Shown: in pieces, positions 1 to 10,033 of the stretch
Position numbering within the stretch: the first letter of the stretch is position 1
Layout of the letters: each line of letters opens with the position of its first letter
NCBI RefSeq assembly: GCF_905171775.1
Contig: NC_053500.1
Location: forward strand, 125,499,640 to 125,563,639
DNA from: Rana temporaria
Lineage: Eukaryota; Chordata; Amphibia; Anura; Ranidae
Direction of reading: 5' to 3'
DNA: 64,000 nt
Translations under genes and position numbers: made by a program
Notes under the pieces: generated by a model
Seen by the model: the letters and a program-made list of their open reading frames with translations, nothing else
Databases searched by the model: none
Told to the model about the DNA's origin: nothing

Positions 1-285
1 GCACAATTCCTCCCAATGGAGCACAATTCCTCTCAGTGGCACCAACAATGGAGCACAATTCCTCCCAATGGCACCAACAATGGAGCACAATTCCTCCCAA
101 TGGAGCACAATTCCTCCCAATGGAGCACAATTCCTCTCAGTGGCACCAACAATGGAGCACAATTCCTCCCAATGGAGCACAATTCCTCCCAATGGAGCAC
201 AATTCCTCCCAATGGCACCAACAATGGAGCACAATTCCTCCCAGTGGAGCACAATTCCTCCCAATGGCACCAACAGTGGAGCATA
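1..285. repeat. Minisatellite of mixed 32-bp and 20-bp units
   Basis: Tandem array built from a 32-bp unit (GCACCAACAAT plus GGAGCACAATTCCTCCCAAT) and a shortened 20-bp unit lacking the first 12 bases. Read in reverse complement it is the same unit as the array at 34990-35690, so it is probably the inside of another copy of that hAT element, cut off by the window edge. Long open frames here exist only because the repeat lacks stops. Confidence 0.9.
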
Positions 286-286
286 A

Positions 287-475
287 GTTATAGCGCCAAT
301 AACATAGGGGATAGATTTATGGCATTTTTTTTTATTAATACATTTTTATTAGAAATGGCGGCGATTTGCGATTTTTAATCGTGACTGCGACATTATGGCG
401 GACACATCGGACATGTTGACAACGTTCACCATAATTTCAGTAAAACATTTCAATGTTTTCCCTGCAAACGGCTAC
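287..475 (+). mobile_element. Family A hairpin fragment (3' half)
   Basis: Contains the internal landmarks of family A in order: AACATAGGGGATAG, a T-rich stretch, AATGGCGGCGATTTGCGA, and GACATTATGGCGGACAC. Both TTAA ends are missing. The following 476-686 is AT-rich with nothing recognised. Confidence 0.65.
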
Positions 476-686
476 CACTTTTGAATAATAAAATAAAAAA
501 TATATAATAATAAATAATAATAAAAAAATTAAACAAATAAAAAGAAACATCAACCTGAACTTTCAGGCGTGTTTACAAAAACAGCCGTGTACCCCCTCTT
601 TGGTGCCTGCATGAAGTTATCTTTCAGCAGCCCTTCTAATGCTGGAAGAGGTCCTACGGTTTGGCCAACCCTAACATACTTACTAA

Positions 687-1915
687 TAGGGTTGCCCCGA
701 TACTGATACTAGCATTGGTATCGATACCAAGCATTTGCGCGAGTACTTGTACTCGCACAAATGCTCCAGATGCCTTAGCCGATACCTGCCAGCAGAGTCA
801 GCGGGCAGAGCGGCAGGTGGAGCTGAGGGCGGCCCGTCGAGCTGGCAGGGAGTGCAGCGTTCAGGACGACCGGAGCCGCCACATTTGGTCGCGGAAGTGA
901 CGCTCCGTGTTGGACGTCAGAGACACCCATCTTGGTACAACCTGCACTCGGCCACAGTATGCCAGCAGCGGACATGTTGTTACACCCAGCCCATATAGTT
1001 TGGGCTGGGAGTAACAAGATGGGCGCTGCTGCTTTTATGCTGCCGAGTGCACGGAGTACCAGGATGGGCATTGCAGGCAGCCTTCCCTAATGGCATTTTA
1101 GTGCCTGCCCATCAGTGCCCACCAGCCGTCAGTGCCACGTGCCAGCCGTCAGTGGCATCTGCCAGTGCCAGCTAGCCGTCTATCAGTGCTGCATATCAGG
1201 GTCACCTAATCCTATCAGTGCTGCAGATCGGTGCCACCTAATCTGTATTGTGATTTGAGAAACTGTCACGTGACATTTAAAAAAAGGATCGGTATCGGCG
1301 AGTACTTGAAAAAGTATCGGTATTGGCGAGTACTGAAAAAAGTATCGGTAATCGGTCGGTATCAGCGAGTACTTGAAAAAAGTATCGGTATTGGCGAGTA
1401 CTGAAAAAAGTATCGGTAATCGGTCGGTATTGGCGAGTACTGAAAAAAGTATCGGTAATCGGTCGGTATCAGCGAGTACTTGAAAAAAGTATCGGTATCG
1501 GCAGGTACTTGAAAAAAGTATCGGTATCAGCGAGTACTTGAAAAAAGTATCGGTATTGGCGAGTACTGAAAAAAAGTATCGGTAATCGGTCGGTATCAGC
1601 GAGTACTTGAAAAAAGTATCGGTATCGGCGGGTACTTGAAAAAAGTATCGGTATCGGCGGGTACTTGAAAAAAGTATCGGTATCGGCGGGTACTTGAAAA
1701 AAGTATCGGTATCGGCGGGTACTTGAAAAAAGTATCGGTATCGGCGGGTACTTGAAAAAAGTATCGGTATCGGCGGGTACTTGAAAAAAGTATCGGTATC
1801 GGCGGGTACTTGAAAAAAGTATCGGTAATCGGTCGGTATCGGCAAGTACTTGAATAGTATCGGTAATCGGTATCGGCGAGTACTTGAAAAGTATCGGTAC
1901 TTGGGGACAACCCTA
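687..1915. mobile_element. Non-autonomous hAT-like element with internal minisatellite
   Basis: Inverted ends TAGGGTTGCCCCGATAC (687) and a matching end reading GTACTTGGGGACAACCCTA (to 1915). Flanks CTTACTAA (679-686) and ATTACTAT (1916-1923) match at 6 of 8 positions, which fits a degraded 8-bp hAT target-site duplication. Inside, 1284-1910 is a tandem array of about 29-bp units based on TATCGGTATCGGCGGGTACT followed by TGAAAAAAG; the copies from about 1607 to 1818 are nearly identical. No transposase is present. A truncated relative starts near 60302. Confidence 0.75.
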
Positions 1916-2450
1916 ATTACTATTCAACTTCCTCGCCAGCCTTGGCCAGGGATGATTTTCAAAGCGGGCCTTAGAAGCCAACCATAAACCAGATTGGGCG
2001 AACGATCTCCAATGTCTGTAGCCACCTTCAAGCTGGTCAGTCACAGGCGGGTTTTGATTCATCAAATCGGCACACTTTACCAAAAACTGCAAAAAAGCAA
2101 CAAGTCTGGGTATAATAAGAACGAATTGTTTAGAGAGGTTCCAGCACAGCTGGTAAATTATGTTAATCCAATAAATAAAAATCTCAGTGTGGCCAAATTA
2201 ATTCACTTAATGCGGAATTTAGGGAAAACAGCTGTGAACTGTCTTATCTGCTAAACCGATAAAATTCTGTCCAGCCACTTCTGTATGCCAAATGTTCAGA
2301 CAGGAGGGGGATTCCGCTTTCTCGGAGAATACAGTCTTCTCAACACCAAGCACATGAGCTTCCCGACAGACTGAGGAGGGAATGAATGCAGCATTACACT
2401 TTGCTCTCTCCTCGTGTCAGCATGTTCCCTGTCAGCACATGTGCACTGCC
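1916..2450. other. RPRD1B intron 1, no recognised feature
   Basis: No convincing exon, inverted repeat or RNA gene was seen. The short open frames look like chance. Confidence 0.4.
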
Positions 2451-2712
2451 GGAGAAACCGATTGGCTGTTCTCGCTTTCCCAGCCGGAGAAACGGATTGG
2501 CTGTTCTCGCTTTCCCAGCCGGAGAAACGGATTGGCTGTTCTCGCTTTCCCAGCCGGAGAAACGGATTGGCTGTTCTCGCTTTCCCAGCCGGAGAAACGG
2601 ATTGGCTGTTCTCGCTTTCCCAGCCGGAGAAACGGATTGGCTGTTCTCGCTTTCCCAGCCGGAGAAACGGATTGGCTGTTCTCGCTTTCCCAGCCGGAGA
2701 AACGGATGTTGC
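2451..2712. repeat. 35-bp minisatellite, about 7 copies
   Basis: Near-identical units of 35 bp (GGAGAAACGGATTGGCTGTT then CTCGCTTTCCCAGCC). Because 35 is not a multiple of 3, the same repeat is open in several frames on both strands, giving artefactual ORFs. The low divergence implies recent expansion. Confidence 0.92.
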
Positions 2713-2839
2713 CTGCCCAAGATCCAACGGTGTAAGTCACTTACACCTGTCGGATCTTAGGGAGATCTATGCGGAATATGATTCTATAGATGCGACCGTC
2801 GGATCTCAGAGATACGCCGTCGTATCTATATCTGAATCT

Positions 2840-2911
2840 GGCCCAATAAGTTTTCCCATTTTTTTGTGGTAAAATGAGATGCCTTGGCTTATACTCGAGT
2901 ATATACAGTAA
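2840..2911. mobile_element. End fragment of the CTCGAGTATAAGCC element
   Basis: TGGCTTATACTCGAGTATAT ending near 2911 matches the right end of the fuller element at 56628-57204. Only this terminal part is recognisable. Confidence 0.55.
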
Positions 2912-4004
2912 ATCGATTGCTATTTTTCCAGTATAGAAAAGGCATTTGCAAAAGAAGGAGGAAATATAATAACCAGAATTACAGGACACAACAGGTCAGC
3001 TAAAATGAGTATTCTACATTGTACAATACTACTATGAGATCTGGCTTCTCTTCTCCGACAGAGAAAACCCTCATCTCTGACTTGCGTGGGAATTGGTGGA
3101 TGACGGTAACGGCTTTGATGAGGCTCTACATTCAGCCTGTAAATCTTACCATACAGAGGCTATTTAAAGGACAATAAATGAGAATAAGAAGAGCTTTTCC
3201 TTCCAGGGACAAGATTTCGCATAGCTGCGGGCTCATGTGTCAAAAAAAACAGAACTGTTGGGTGAGACTTGTGAACAATACCAGTCATTATGGGTATTTT
3301 AATGCAGACAAAGTATTCCAGCCACGGGCAATATGACCTCTCCTGCTTTCCCCAACCTGCGAGGCAAGCTTGAGCAATCACATGCTGCCACAATATCAGA
3401 TTAACCTACAAACTAGATGATTCAGCCCACAGCTTATCTTTTGTTAACATATATCACAGATAGAAGGTGTCACCGATCAACAGAGATCGAAGACTACTGT
3501 CTGGAGAAAAAGAACCATTGCGACCCGTATAGAAAGCAATGCTTCTTCACAAAAATAAATAGGGTGTTACCAAATGTCATCGTGGAAAGTAAATTAAGGA
3601 ATAAAAAGCGTATTCATAGTAAAAGGATACAATTACTAAAACAAACATTGTTTTAAAGGTAACAAGTCATTGGAGAAAAAAAAAAGAAAAATGATTGGAG
3701 CTTCCCCTCATTTCAGATCTACGCCTCAGATTTACAGCGACTGCAATTTCAAGTGCACTTGTAGTGCAAAGTGGATTTGCCTTTTGTAAATAACCCCCAA
3801 TGTTATAAGTGTTTGCATATGTGGAACATATACTACTGCGCTGACCCCATAAAAAAGTTCATTAATACTGTGAATAATTTGCTTAAATCACACATTATAT
3901 ATATATAGAACAACAATCAAAAACATCAAAAAAATAGACTTCAAAAAATAAATAAATGTGATCCTCAATGTGCTTGCGCAGCGGTTTTTCAAATGCAATT
4001 TTTT
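2912..4004. other. RPRD1B intron 1, no recognised feature
   Basis: Mostly AT-rich, apparently single-copy intronic sequence. I see no supported gene, inverted repeat or tandem repeat apart from a short TA run near 3896. Confidence 0.4.
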
Positions 4005-4410
4005 TTAACCACTTCCATACAGGGCACTTACGCACCTTCCTGCCCAAGCCAATTTTCAGCGCTGTCGCACTTTGAATGACAATTGTGCGGTCATGCTACA
4101 CTGTACCCAAACAATTATTTTATCATTTTGTTCCCACAAATAGAGCTTTCTTTTGGTGGTATTTGATCACCTCTGCGATTTTTATTTTTTGCGCAACAAC
4201 TAAAAAAAAAAAACGATTTTTTTTTTTTAAAAATTAAGTTTTTATTTTTTTCTATTATTTTTTTTGTGAATAAGTAAGTTTTCTTCTTCGATTACGAGCA
4301 CGGATATGGCGGCACTGATGGGCACCGGTGAGGCGGCACTGATGGGTGGGCACTGGGCAAGGGTGGGCACTGGGCATGGGCGGGCACTGATGGACACTGA
4401 GGGGTGGCAG
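4005..4410 (+). mobile_element. Family A element, truncated
   Basis: Starts TTAACCACTTCCATACAGGG at 4005 and keeps the family landmarks (CAATTGTGCGGTCATGC, the AATAGAGCTTTCTTTTGGTG segment). It then carries a short GGGCACTG-rich stretch like that in the copy at 60731. The right end is lost where another repeat begins at 4411. Confidence 0.75.
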
Positions 4411-4491
4411 TCTAGGGCTGCAACGAACGATTATTTTCATAATCGATTAGTTGGTCGATTATTGTTTTGATTAATCGGATAATAGCCGGGG
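4411..4491. mobile_element. hAT-type terminal fragment (GGGCTGCAACGAACG)
   Basis: CTAGGGCTGCAACGAACGAT followed by repeated AATCGATTA / TTAATCGGATAA motifs is the typical end of a widespread vertebrate hAT MITE. The rest of the element is not present. Confidence 0.55.
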
Positions 4492-4649
4492 CGGCTGTGG
4501 TCGGCATTGGAAAAGGGTTGGCTGCGTTTCAGGTGCAGATTCATGCAATAATTCGGACCCGATTTGCACCTATATCAGTGTACAGGGACTCAAAGGACCC
4601 CTGTTGTGAACCGTAACAACAACAGTGTGAACCCAGCCTAAACGCTTCA

Positions 4650-5290
4650 ATACAGGGCACTTTTACTCCCTTCCTGCCCATGCCAATTTTCAGTGCTGTT
4701 ACACTTTGAATGACAAATGCTCGGTCATGCAATGCTGTACCCAAATTTCATCATTTCATGCAACGCTGTACTCAATCATCATTTTTTCACACAAATAGAG
4801 CTTTTTTTCCCCCCCATTTCTCAGCTTCCTTTTGGTGGTATTTAATCACCGCCAATTTTTTTTTTTTATTTTAGCAAAAAATAAACACTAAAAAGACCAA
4901 ATTATTAAATAAAAAATAAATTATTTTTTTCAATTTTAACAGAAAAAGTTTTTCTAAATTTCGAAAATAGCGTAAATAATTAATCTTTCTCCTTCACTGA
5001 TGAGGCGCCACTAATATACATGCAAAACGGATGGACACGGATAGGTGAAACTTATAGGCACAAATTGGCATCACTGCTGGGCACCATTGGGGCTGCACTG
5101 ATTATCTGTACAGACCTCCCCTGTGAGAAGATGCTGCTGAACGGCACTCCTCCCCTCACACTTTGTCACTGTGAAGCGAGGAGAGCCAATAACCGGCATT
5201 TCCTTGTTTACATGTGATCAGCTGAGATTGGACACAGCTGATCACATGGGTAAAGCGCATCGTTATCGGCCCTTTACTGAAATCGTGGAT
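4650..5290 (+). mobile_element. Family A element, end-truncated
   Basis: Begins within the family at ACAGGGCACTTTTACTCCC and runs through CAGTGCTGTTACACTTTGAA, AATAGAGCTTTTTTTCC and TTTGGTGGTATTTAATCACC. It ends in the GATCAGCTG-rich 3' part shared with the copies at 6650 and 60731. Neither TTAA end is intact. Confidence 0.65.
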
Positions 5291-5371
5291 ACGCCTTGTG
5301 TGAATAAAAGAAGGCGCTCCTCTTACCCCTTTCATTCACACTATTCTCCATAGGTTATCAGGACCTAATTT

Positions 5372-5960
5372 GTTTTAAAGGGGTTGTAAAGGTAAATGTT
5401 TTTTCACCTTAATGCATCCTATGCATTAAGGTGAAAAAACATCCGACAGTAACGGCCCTCCCCCGAACCCCTGTTTTACTTACCTCACCCCTCGAAAGTC
5501 CCGCGCATGTCCATGTGATCCCCTTCGGTTCCCAGCCTGGCCGTTGATTGGCTAGGCTGGACGGATTGATAGCAGCGCAGCCATTGGCTGGCGCTGCTGT
5601 CAATCACAGTGGATGACGCAACGCGCTGGGGGGGGGCGGGGCCGAGTGATACAGTCGGCGGCTCCTTTACCCAACACACTAGTGCCGTAGTTCCTCATCA
5701 GTTCTCTGGTGATGAGCCTTGTCCCAGGGACACAGCGCGCCCACCATTGCTGAGCAAGAGCGCTTAGACTGGGGCGTCATCATATGACTTCGTCCCAAAA
5801 CGAGAGAGCCTCCCGGCCACCGTCATTAGTCTATACATCAGGCAGGAGTTGGTGAAAGTGGCAATCAACACTCCCATTAACATTTGTGTTCAGCATTGAC
5901 AAACTGAAGCGGAACGGTACTTTAAAAGCTTAAACGTTTTCTGCAAGTTCTGCAAATGCT
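5372..5960. mobile_element. Family F-like element (TTAAAGGGGTTGTAAAGG)
   Basis: Left end TTTTAAAGGGGTTGTAAAGG is clear. It is followed by a short hairpin in which TTTTTTCACCTTAATGCAT is repeated in inverse. The internal GGGGCGGGGCCGAGT segment is shared with the copy at 11553. The right boundary is uncertain. Confidence 0.6.
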
Positions 5961-6384
5961 TTGTGAAAGTTTGTGGTTCATACTCCTCTTATGCGAGCTG
6001 AAGCACGTGTGATGGAGATCTAAGTGGAGGATAGGAGAAGCGGTGTGCAGAGTGGTACAGCGGGCGCCATCATTTCAATAGGTAAAAAAGTTTGGAAGCA
6101 ATACGAGGTGAATAAAACATGAACAATATGTGAAGGTATAGGCCTCATTCATGCAGGGTGTAGTACACTGTATGTCCCTTTGAGGGCGCATTTACCCCCA
6201 CGGCGGATATACAGGTGTTCCACGCATCACTGCACTGTGCTTCGTCAGAATAGGCGACCCGTCAAATTTTGTAACTGAAGTGACGTTTGGTTGCCGCCAT
6301 CTTGCTACACCCTCATCCACAGTAAGGATACAATGTGAAGGGGAAAGCGGCCATCTTGTTACACCCACCGGAGTCTTGCATTTC

Positions 6385-6640
6385 ACACCAACACCCCACA
6401 TCGGGCCCTACGATCAACTAACCAGAACCTCCTCCGCATCCCCAAGTCCTGCTACAAATCTAAAGGAGAACGAAGATTTGCAGTCCAAGGACCACGGCTA
6501 TGGAACGCTCTACCTACAGACATCTGCATGGAAGAAAACCATTGGGCCTTCAGAAAAAAAACTTAAGACCCATCTGTTCTGAAGCGTTTCTGGACAACGA
6601 CATTGGATACAGCGCCTTGAGGCGATGTGGTAATCTGAGG
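6385..6640 (+). mobile_element. LINE reverse-transcriptase C-terminal remnant (L2/Rex1 type)
   Basis: In one plus frame 6413-6560 reads KSKGERRFAVQGPRLWNALP then TDICMEENHWAFRKK. This is the conserved tail found after the RT domain in L2/CR1/Rex1-type LINEs. A frameshift in the run of eight A near 6548 moves the closing KLKTHLF into another frame. The following ATACAGCGCCTTGAGGCG resembles the 3' UTR of such LINEs. It is dead and 5'-truncated. Confidence 0.7.
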
Positions 6641-6649
6641 TGCCGTGTC

Positions 6650-7168
6650 TCAGTCTGACACACCGCATGCCCGATCGTGGTATGAAGCCTCTGACAGGGG
6701 CTCCTTACCACGTGATCAGCTGTGACCAATCAAAGCTGATCATTACCTGAACCAGGAAGTGCCGGTAAGCGGCTTTTCTCGGTTCACGCCGACAGGGAGA
6801 ACTGATCGGCGGCTCTCCCTGTCGGGGGGGGGGGCTGCACTAATAATCAGCACATTGATTATCAGTGCAGCCCCCCCCCCCCCCCATCAGTGGTGCCCAT
6901 CATCTGCCAATAACTGCCCATCGGCTGCCAGCATGTGCCCCATAAATAACGCCTGTCAGTGCCCAAAGTGCCAATCAGTGTGCCATCAGTAATGCCTGTC
7001 AGTTTACTTCAGACGCCACTCAGTAGCTCCTCATCAGTGCTGCCTATCCAGTGCCTATCACTGCCATCAGTGTCCCCCATCAGTGCCACCCATTAGTGTG
7101 ACAGATCTGAAAGCTGAAAATTATCCTGGGCAAGAAGAGGCGAAAGCGTCTGGTATTGAAGTGGTTAA
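6650..7168 (+). mobile_element. Family A element, 3' half
   Basis: Contains the GATCAGCTGTGACCAATCAA and CACTAATAATCAGCACATTG segments seen in other copies, then a CAGTGCC-rich stretch. It ends GAAGTGGTTAA, the family right end with its TTAA at 7165-7168. The 5' part is missing. Confidence 0.6.
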
Positions 7169-8257
7169 GGATGAGCTCAGGCGTGTTCGCAACTCCACGC
7201 GCCTGCCAGAGAAGCTGACACTCTGCAGCGCTAATCACGGCAAGCGAGACATTTCCCAATTCGTGGCTGCACAGATCGGGAAAGGTCTCACTGCCTGCAT
7301 ATTAGCGCTGTGGAGTGTCGGCTTCCTGGTGGGTGTGTGGAGTTGCAAACACGCCCATCCTTAATGTGGAGGAGTGCGGCGTGTAGCAAGGCGGCGGCGA
7401 CGGAACAACACTTCCATTTTACAAAATCTGACGGGTCGCCTAATCTGACGAAACACCGGTAGTCGTGTCAAGATGAGCTCAGGCATGGTCCCAACTACAC
7501 GTGCCAGCGCCCACCAGGAAGCTTACAATCCGCAGCGCTAATTACAAGTAGTGAGACATTTCCTGGTCCGCGGCTACACAGATCAGGAAATGTCTCACTG
7601 CCTGCAGTTAGCACTGCAGAGTGTCGGCTTCGTGGTGGGCGCATGGAGTTGCAAACACGCCCATCCTTACTGTGGAGGAGTGCGGGGTATAGCAAGATGA
7701 CAGCGATGGAATGCCACTTCCGTTCTACAAAATCTGACGAAACACTGATAAGGATGAGCTCAGGCATGTTTCCAACTCCACGTGCCCACGCCGGCCAGGA
7801 AGCTGACACTCCGCAACGCTAATCACAGGCAGTGAGACATTTCCTGGGCCACGTGGAGTGCCAGCTTCCTGGCGGGCATGGGCACGTGGAGTTGGGAACA
7901 TGTCTGAGCCCATCCTTACCCTGGGCGAGTGCGGGGTGTAGCAAGATGGCGGCGACAGGCCTTCATTGCTGTTACAAAATCTGACGGGTCGCCTAATCTG
8001 ACGAAACACGGACAGTCGTGTCAATAAGGATAAGCTCAGGCCGGTGTTTCCTCAGATATTGTAACAGAAGTTACACCGCGCACTCCTCCACAGTAAGGAT
8101 GAGCTCAGGCGTGTTCCCAACTCCATGCGCCCGCCAGGAAGCTTACACTCCGCATCGCTGATCACAGGTAGTGAGACATTTCCCGGTCCACGTGGAGTGT
8201 CAGCTTCCTAGCAGACGCGGGCACGTGGAGTTGGGAACATGCCTGAGCCCATCCTTA
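7166..8257. repeat. Array of four H-type MITE copies separated by a shared spacer
   Basis: Four hairpin copies (about 7166-7363, 7470-7669, 7750-7919, 8094-8257), each opening AAGGATGAGCTCAGGC (first base variable) and closing CCATCCTTA. They are separated by spacers sharing GAGTGCGGGGTGTAGCAAGA and CTGACGAAACAC. Regular alternation of MITE and spacer suggests segmental duplication of a MITE-plus-spacer unit rather than four independent insertions. The isolated H copies at 10085 and 43047 have clean 8-bp duplications; these do not. Confidence 0.75.
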
Positions 8258-8515
8258 CCCTGGGCGAGTGCGGGGTGTAGCAAGATGGCGGCGACGGAAC
8301 GTCACTTCTGTTACAATATCTGAGGAAACACCGGCCTGAGCTCATCCTTACCCTGGGCGAGTGCGGGGTGTAGCAAGATGGCGGCGACGGAACGTCACTT
8401 CTGTTACAATATCTGAGGAAACACCGGCCTGAGCTCATGCTTACCCTGGGCGAGTGCGGGGTGTAGCAAGATGGCGGCGACGGAACGTCACTTCTGTTAC
8501 AATATCTGAGGAAAG
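8258..8515. repeat. Tandem spacer copies, about 93-bp period
   Basis: Three consecutive near-identical copies of the spacer seen in the preceding array, each with CTGGGCGAGTGCGGGGTGTA, GCAAGATGGCGGCGACGG and CACTTCTGTTACAATATCTG. Perfect CAAGATGGCGGCGAC motifs start at 8281, 8374 and 8467, with another at 7942. The identity indicates recent local duplication. Confidence 0.85.
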
Positions 8516-8994
8516 TCCTATTGACGTCTATTGGGATGCAACGGCCGCTGCTCCCTATTTGACACGTGTTCTGGTCATACAGCCGCGCCGACGTCACATT
8601 GGGATCAGCGGTTGTGTCCATGCAGCTGCTGCATCCCGATAGAAATGAATGGGACTTCCTGCACTGCGATGCATGGAACACCATACAGGTAAACACGGAC
8701 GTACGCCGCACTACAACCCGTGTGAACAAGGCCTAATACTACCATACATCCCCCATCAGGTTATTTCCCCCATTGGGGAGACTTCCCTTCACTTCCTGTC
8801 TCAGAGATACAACAGGAAGTGAGAGGAAAGCCTCCCATGCTGCCACTTTATCTCTGGAACACGTGTCCCCATTGAAAGCTTTCCCCTCACTTCCTGTTCC
8901 CAGGACGACTCTCAAACGTCTGACTATCTCACACTTTTACTAGGAGAGCGATGACTATTTACAGACAGAGTTCCCCTCCCCCCCCCTCACACAC
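8516..8994. other. RPRD1B: 5' part of RPRD1B intron 1
   Basis: Sequence between the tandem array and the splice donor. It includes a MITE-like end near 8707-8738 (ACAACCCGTGTGAACAAGGC) and two CACTTCCTGT motifs. The splice donor of RPRD1B exon 1 (GT on the minus strand) is at 8993-8994. Confidence 0.5.
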
Positions 8995-9145
8995 CTCTCC
9001 GGAGTTCCCGCTGCCACACCGTGACGATGGGGGCCGCGTGTTTCCGGTGATGGATCAGCCACAGGGACAGGGTCTGCACGCTCTGCTGCGAGTTGCTCAG
9101 CTCCGACAGCTTCTTCTCCAGGGCCGACTCCGAAAACGACGACAT
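8995..9145 (-). CDS. RPRD1B: RPRD1B coding exon 1 (N-terminus of CID domain)
   Basis: On the minus strand the ATG is at 9145-9143 and the exon reads MSSFSESALEKKLSELSNSQ then QSVQTLSLWLIHHRKHAAPI and VTVWQRELRR, ending in phase 1 before a GTGTGTG donor. This is the start of RPRD1B (CREPT). Its N-terminal CID domain binds the phosphorylated C-terminal tail of RNA polymerase II in the nucleus and helps control CTD Ser5 dephosphorylation and transcription cycling. The paralogue RPRD1A begins MSAFSEAALE, so the MSSFSES start and the TTI1 neighbour favour RPRD1B. About 50 residues of a protein of roughly 325 are encoded here; later exons lie left of the window. It starts about 150-200 bp from the divergent TTI1 first exon. 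Confidence 0.93.
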
Positions 9146-9359
9146 GTCTCTCCGTGAGGGGGGCCCCGGGCCCGGCGCAAGATGGCCGCTTGACCTCTCA
9201 ACTCAGCACAGCGCTCGTCACGTGATCCGGCGGCGAGGCACTGGGACGCGTTGCCTTAGCGACTGACCGTTAGGCTGTGCGCGGCGCTGGCGGCGGCGCT
9301 TTGATGGCGTCACTTCCGGCATGTGAAAGCGCCCTATCTCTCCTGTACTATGGGATGAG
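9146..9359. promoter_or_regulatory. Bidirectional RPRD1B/TTI1 promoter, CpG-rich
   Basis: GC- and CpG-rich interval between the RPRD1B start codon and the likely TTI1 5' exon donor. No TATA box is evident. Visible motifs are a YY1-type CAAGATGGCCG at 9178-9188, an E-box CACGTG at 9219-9224, and an ETS-type CACTTCCGG at 9311-9319. These are typical of divergent housekeeping promoters. TSS positions are not determined, so part of this interval is 5' UTR of both genes. Confidence 0.8.
9300..9359 (+). other. TTI1: Candidate TTI1 non-coding first exon
   Basis: The sequence ending GGGATGAG is followed by a consensus donor GTGAGT at 9360-9365. TTI1 coding begins about 4 kb downstream in an exon with an upstream acceptor, so a short 5' UTR exon here is expected. 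The left edge is a guess. The matching acceptor is probably ATTTAG at 13341-13346. Confidence 0.55.
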
Positions 9360-9584
9360 GTGAGTGTGTGTCATGTGTCAGGGAAGGGGACTGAGGGGGA
9401 GCACATTTGTTTGTGATAATGGTGGAGGAAATATTGGTGTGTTCTATATATTTGTGTGCCTGCGTTCACGTCACAGGGTAGACTGGAGCACATAGTGTCC
9501 TGGCACTTGTAGAGTCATTCCAGGTAAGTCAATGGGAGAATGTAGAGATGACAGAATACTGTTTCTTAGCTGAGTAGATTAAAG

Positions 9585-9712
9585 GAGTCTTCAAACTACA
9601 ATTCCCATCATGCCTAGTCATGTCTGTGAATGTCAGAGTTTAACAATGCCTCATGGGACGTGTAGTTCTGTAACAGCTGGGGGGCCGTAGTTTGAAGATC
9701 CCTGGTCTAAAG
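9585..9712. mobile_element. Short hairpin MITE carrying two ZNF143-like sites
   Basis: Inverted ends AGTCTTCAAACTACAATTCC on the left and GTAGTTTGAAGATCC on the right. ACTACAATTCCCATCATGCC (9595-9614) and its imperfect inverse (9648-9667) resemble the ZNF143/THAP11 SBS motif. It lies about 250 bp inside the TTI1 5' intron. Confidence 0.6.
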
Positions 9713-10033
9713 CTTCAAAGCTCCACCCAAAGGGGGGAAGTTCCGCCTTAAGGACTCGTCCCCCGGGGAGCAGGTACCCGATTTTGGCGAGTTCCCATTT
9801 CCGCGGCGCTTGGAAACGGACGTTCTCCTCCCTCCCCTCCATTAAAAAGCCCTCCCCCCGTTGGAATATCAGTTTAGTCTCATGAAGGAGGTCTGGTGCT
9901 AGAATTATTGCTCTCATTCCAGTGATGTGTAAAGTAATCAACGTTTTCAGGCGTAGGTGCGTCACCGCGTGCGCTTACTCGTGGGGTGTAATTTTTTTGT
10001 GGGGGGTGGAATGTTATGTGCTTCGGTGTAACT

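Noticed and set aside
1183..1910. Minus-strand 220-codon frame rich in YRYFFQVPADTD
   Set aside because: Product of the 29-bp internal minisatellite of a hAT-like element.
2296..2872. Overlapping frames on both strands of about 100-150 codons
   Set aside because: All come from the 35-bp minisatellite, open in several frames at once.
3160..3393. Minus-strand 77-codon frame with hydrophobic composition
   Set aside because: I could not link it to any family or find splice sites; likely chance.
1..8994. Further RPRD1B exons in the left 9 kb
   Set aside because: Minus-strand frames were checked for the expected next CID segment (KLTFLYLANDVIQ-like) and none was found, so exon 2 is outside the window.
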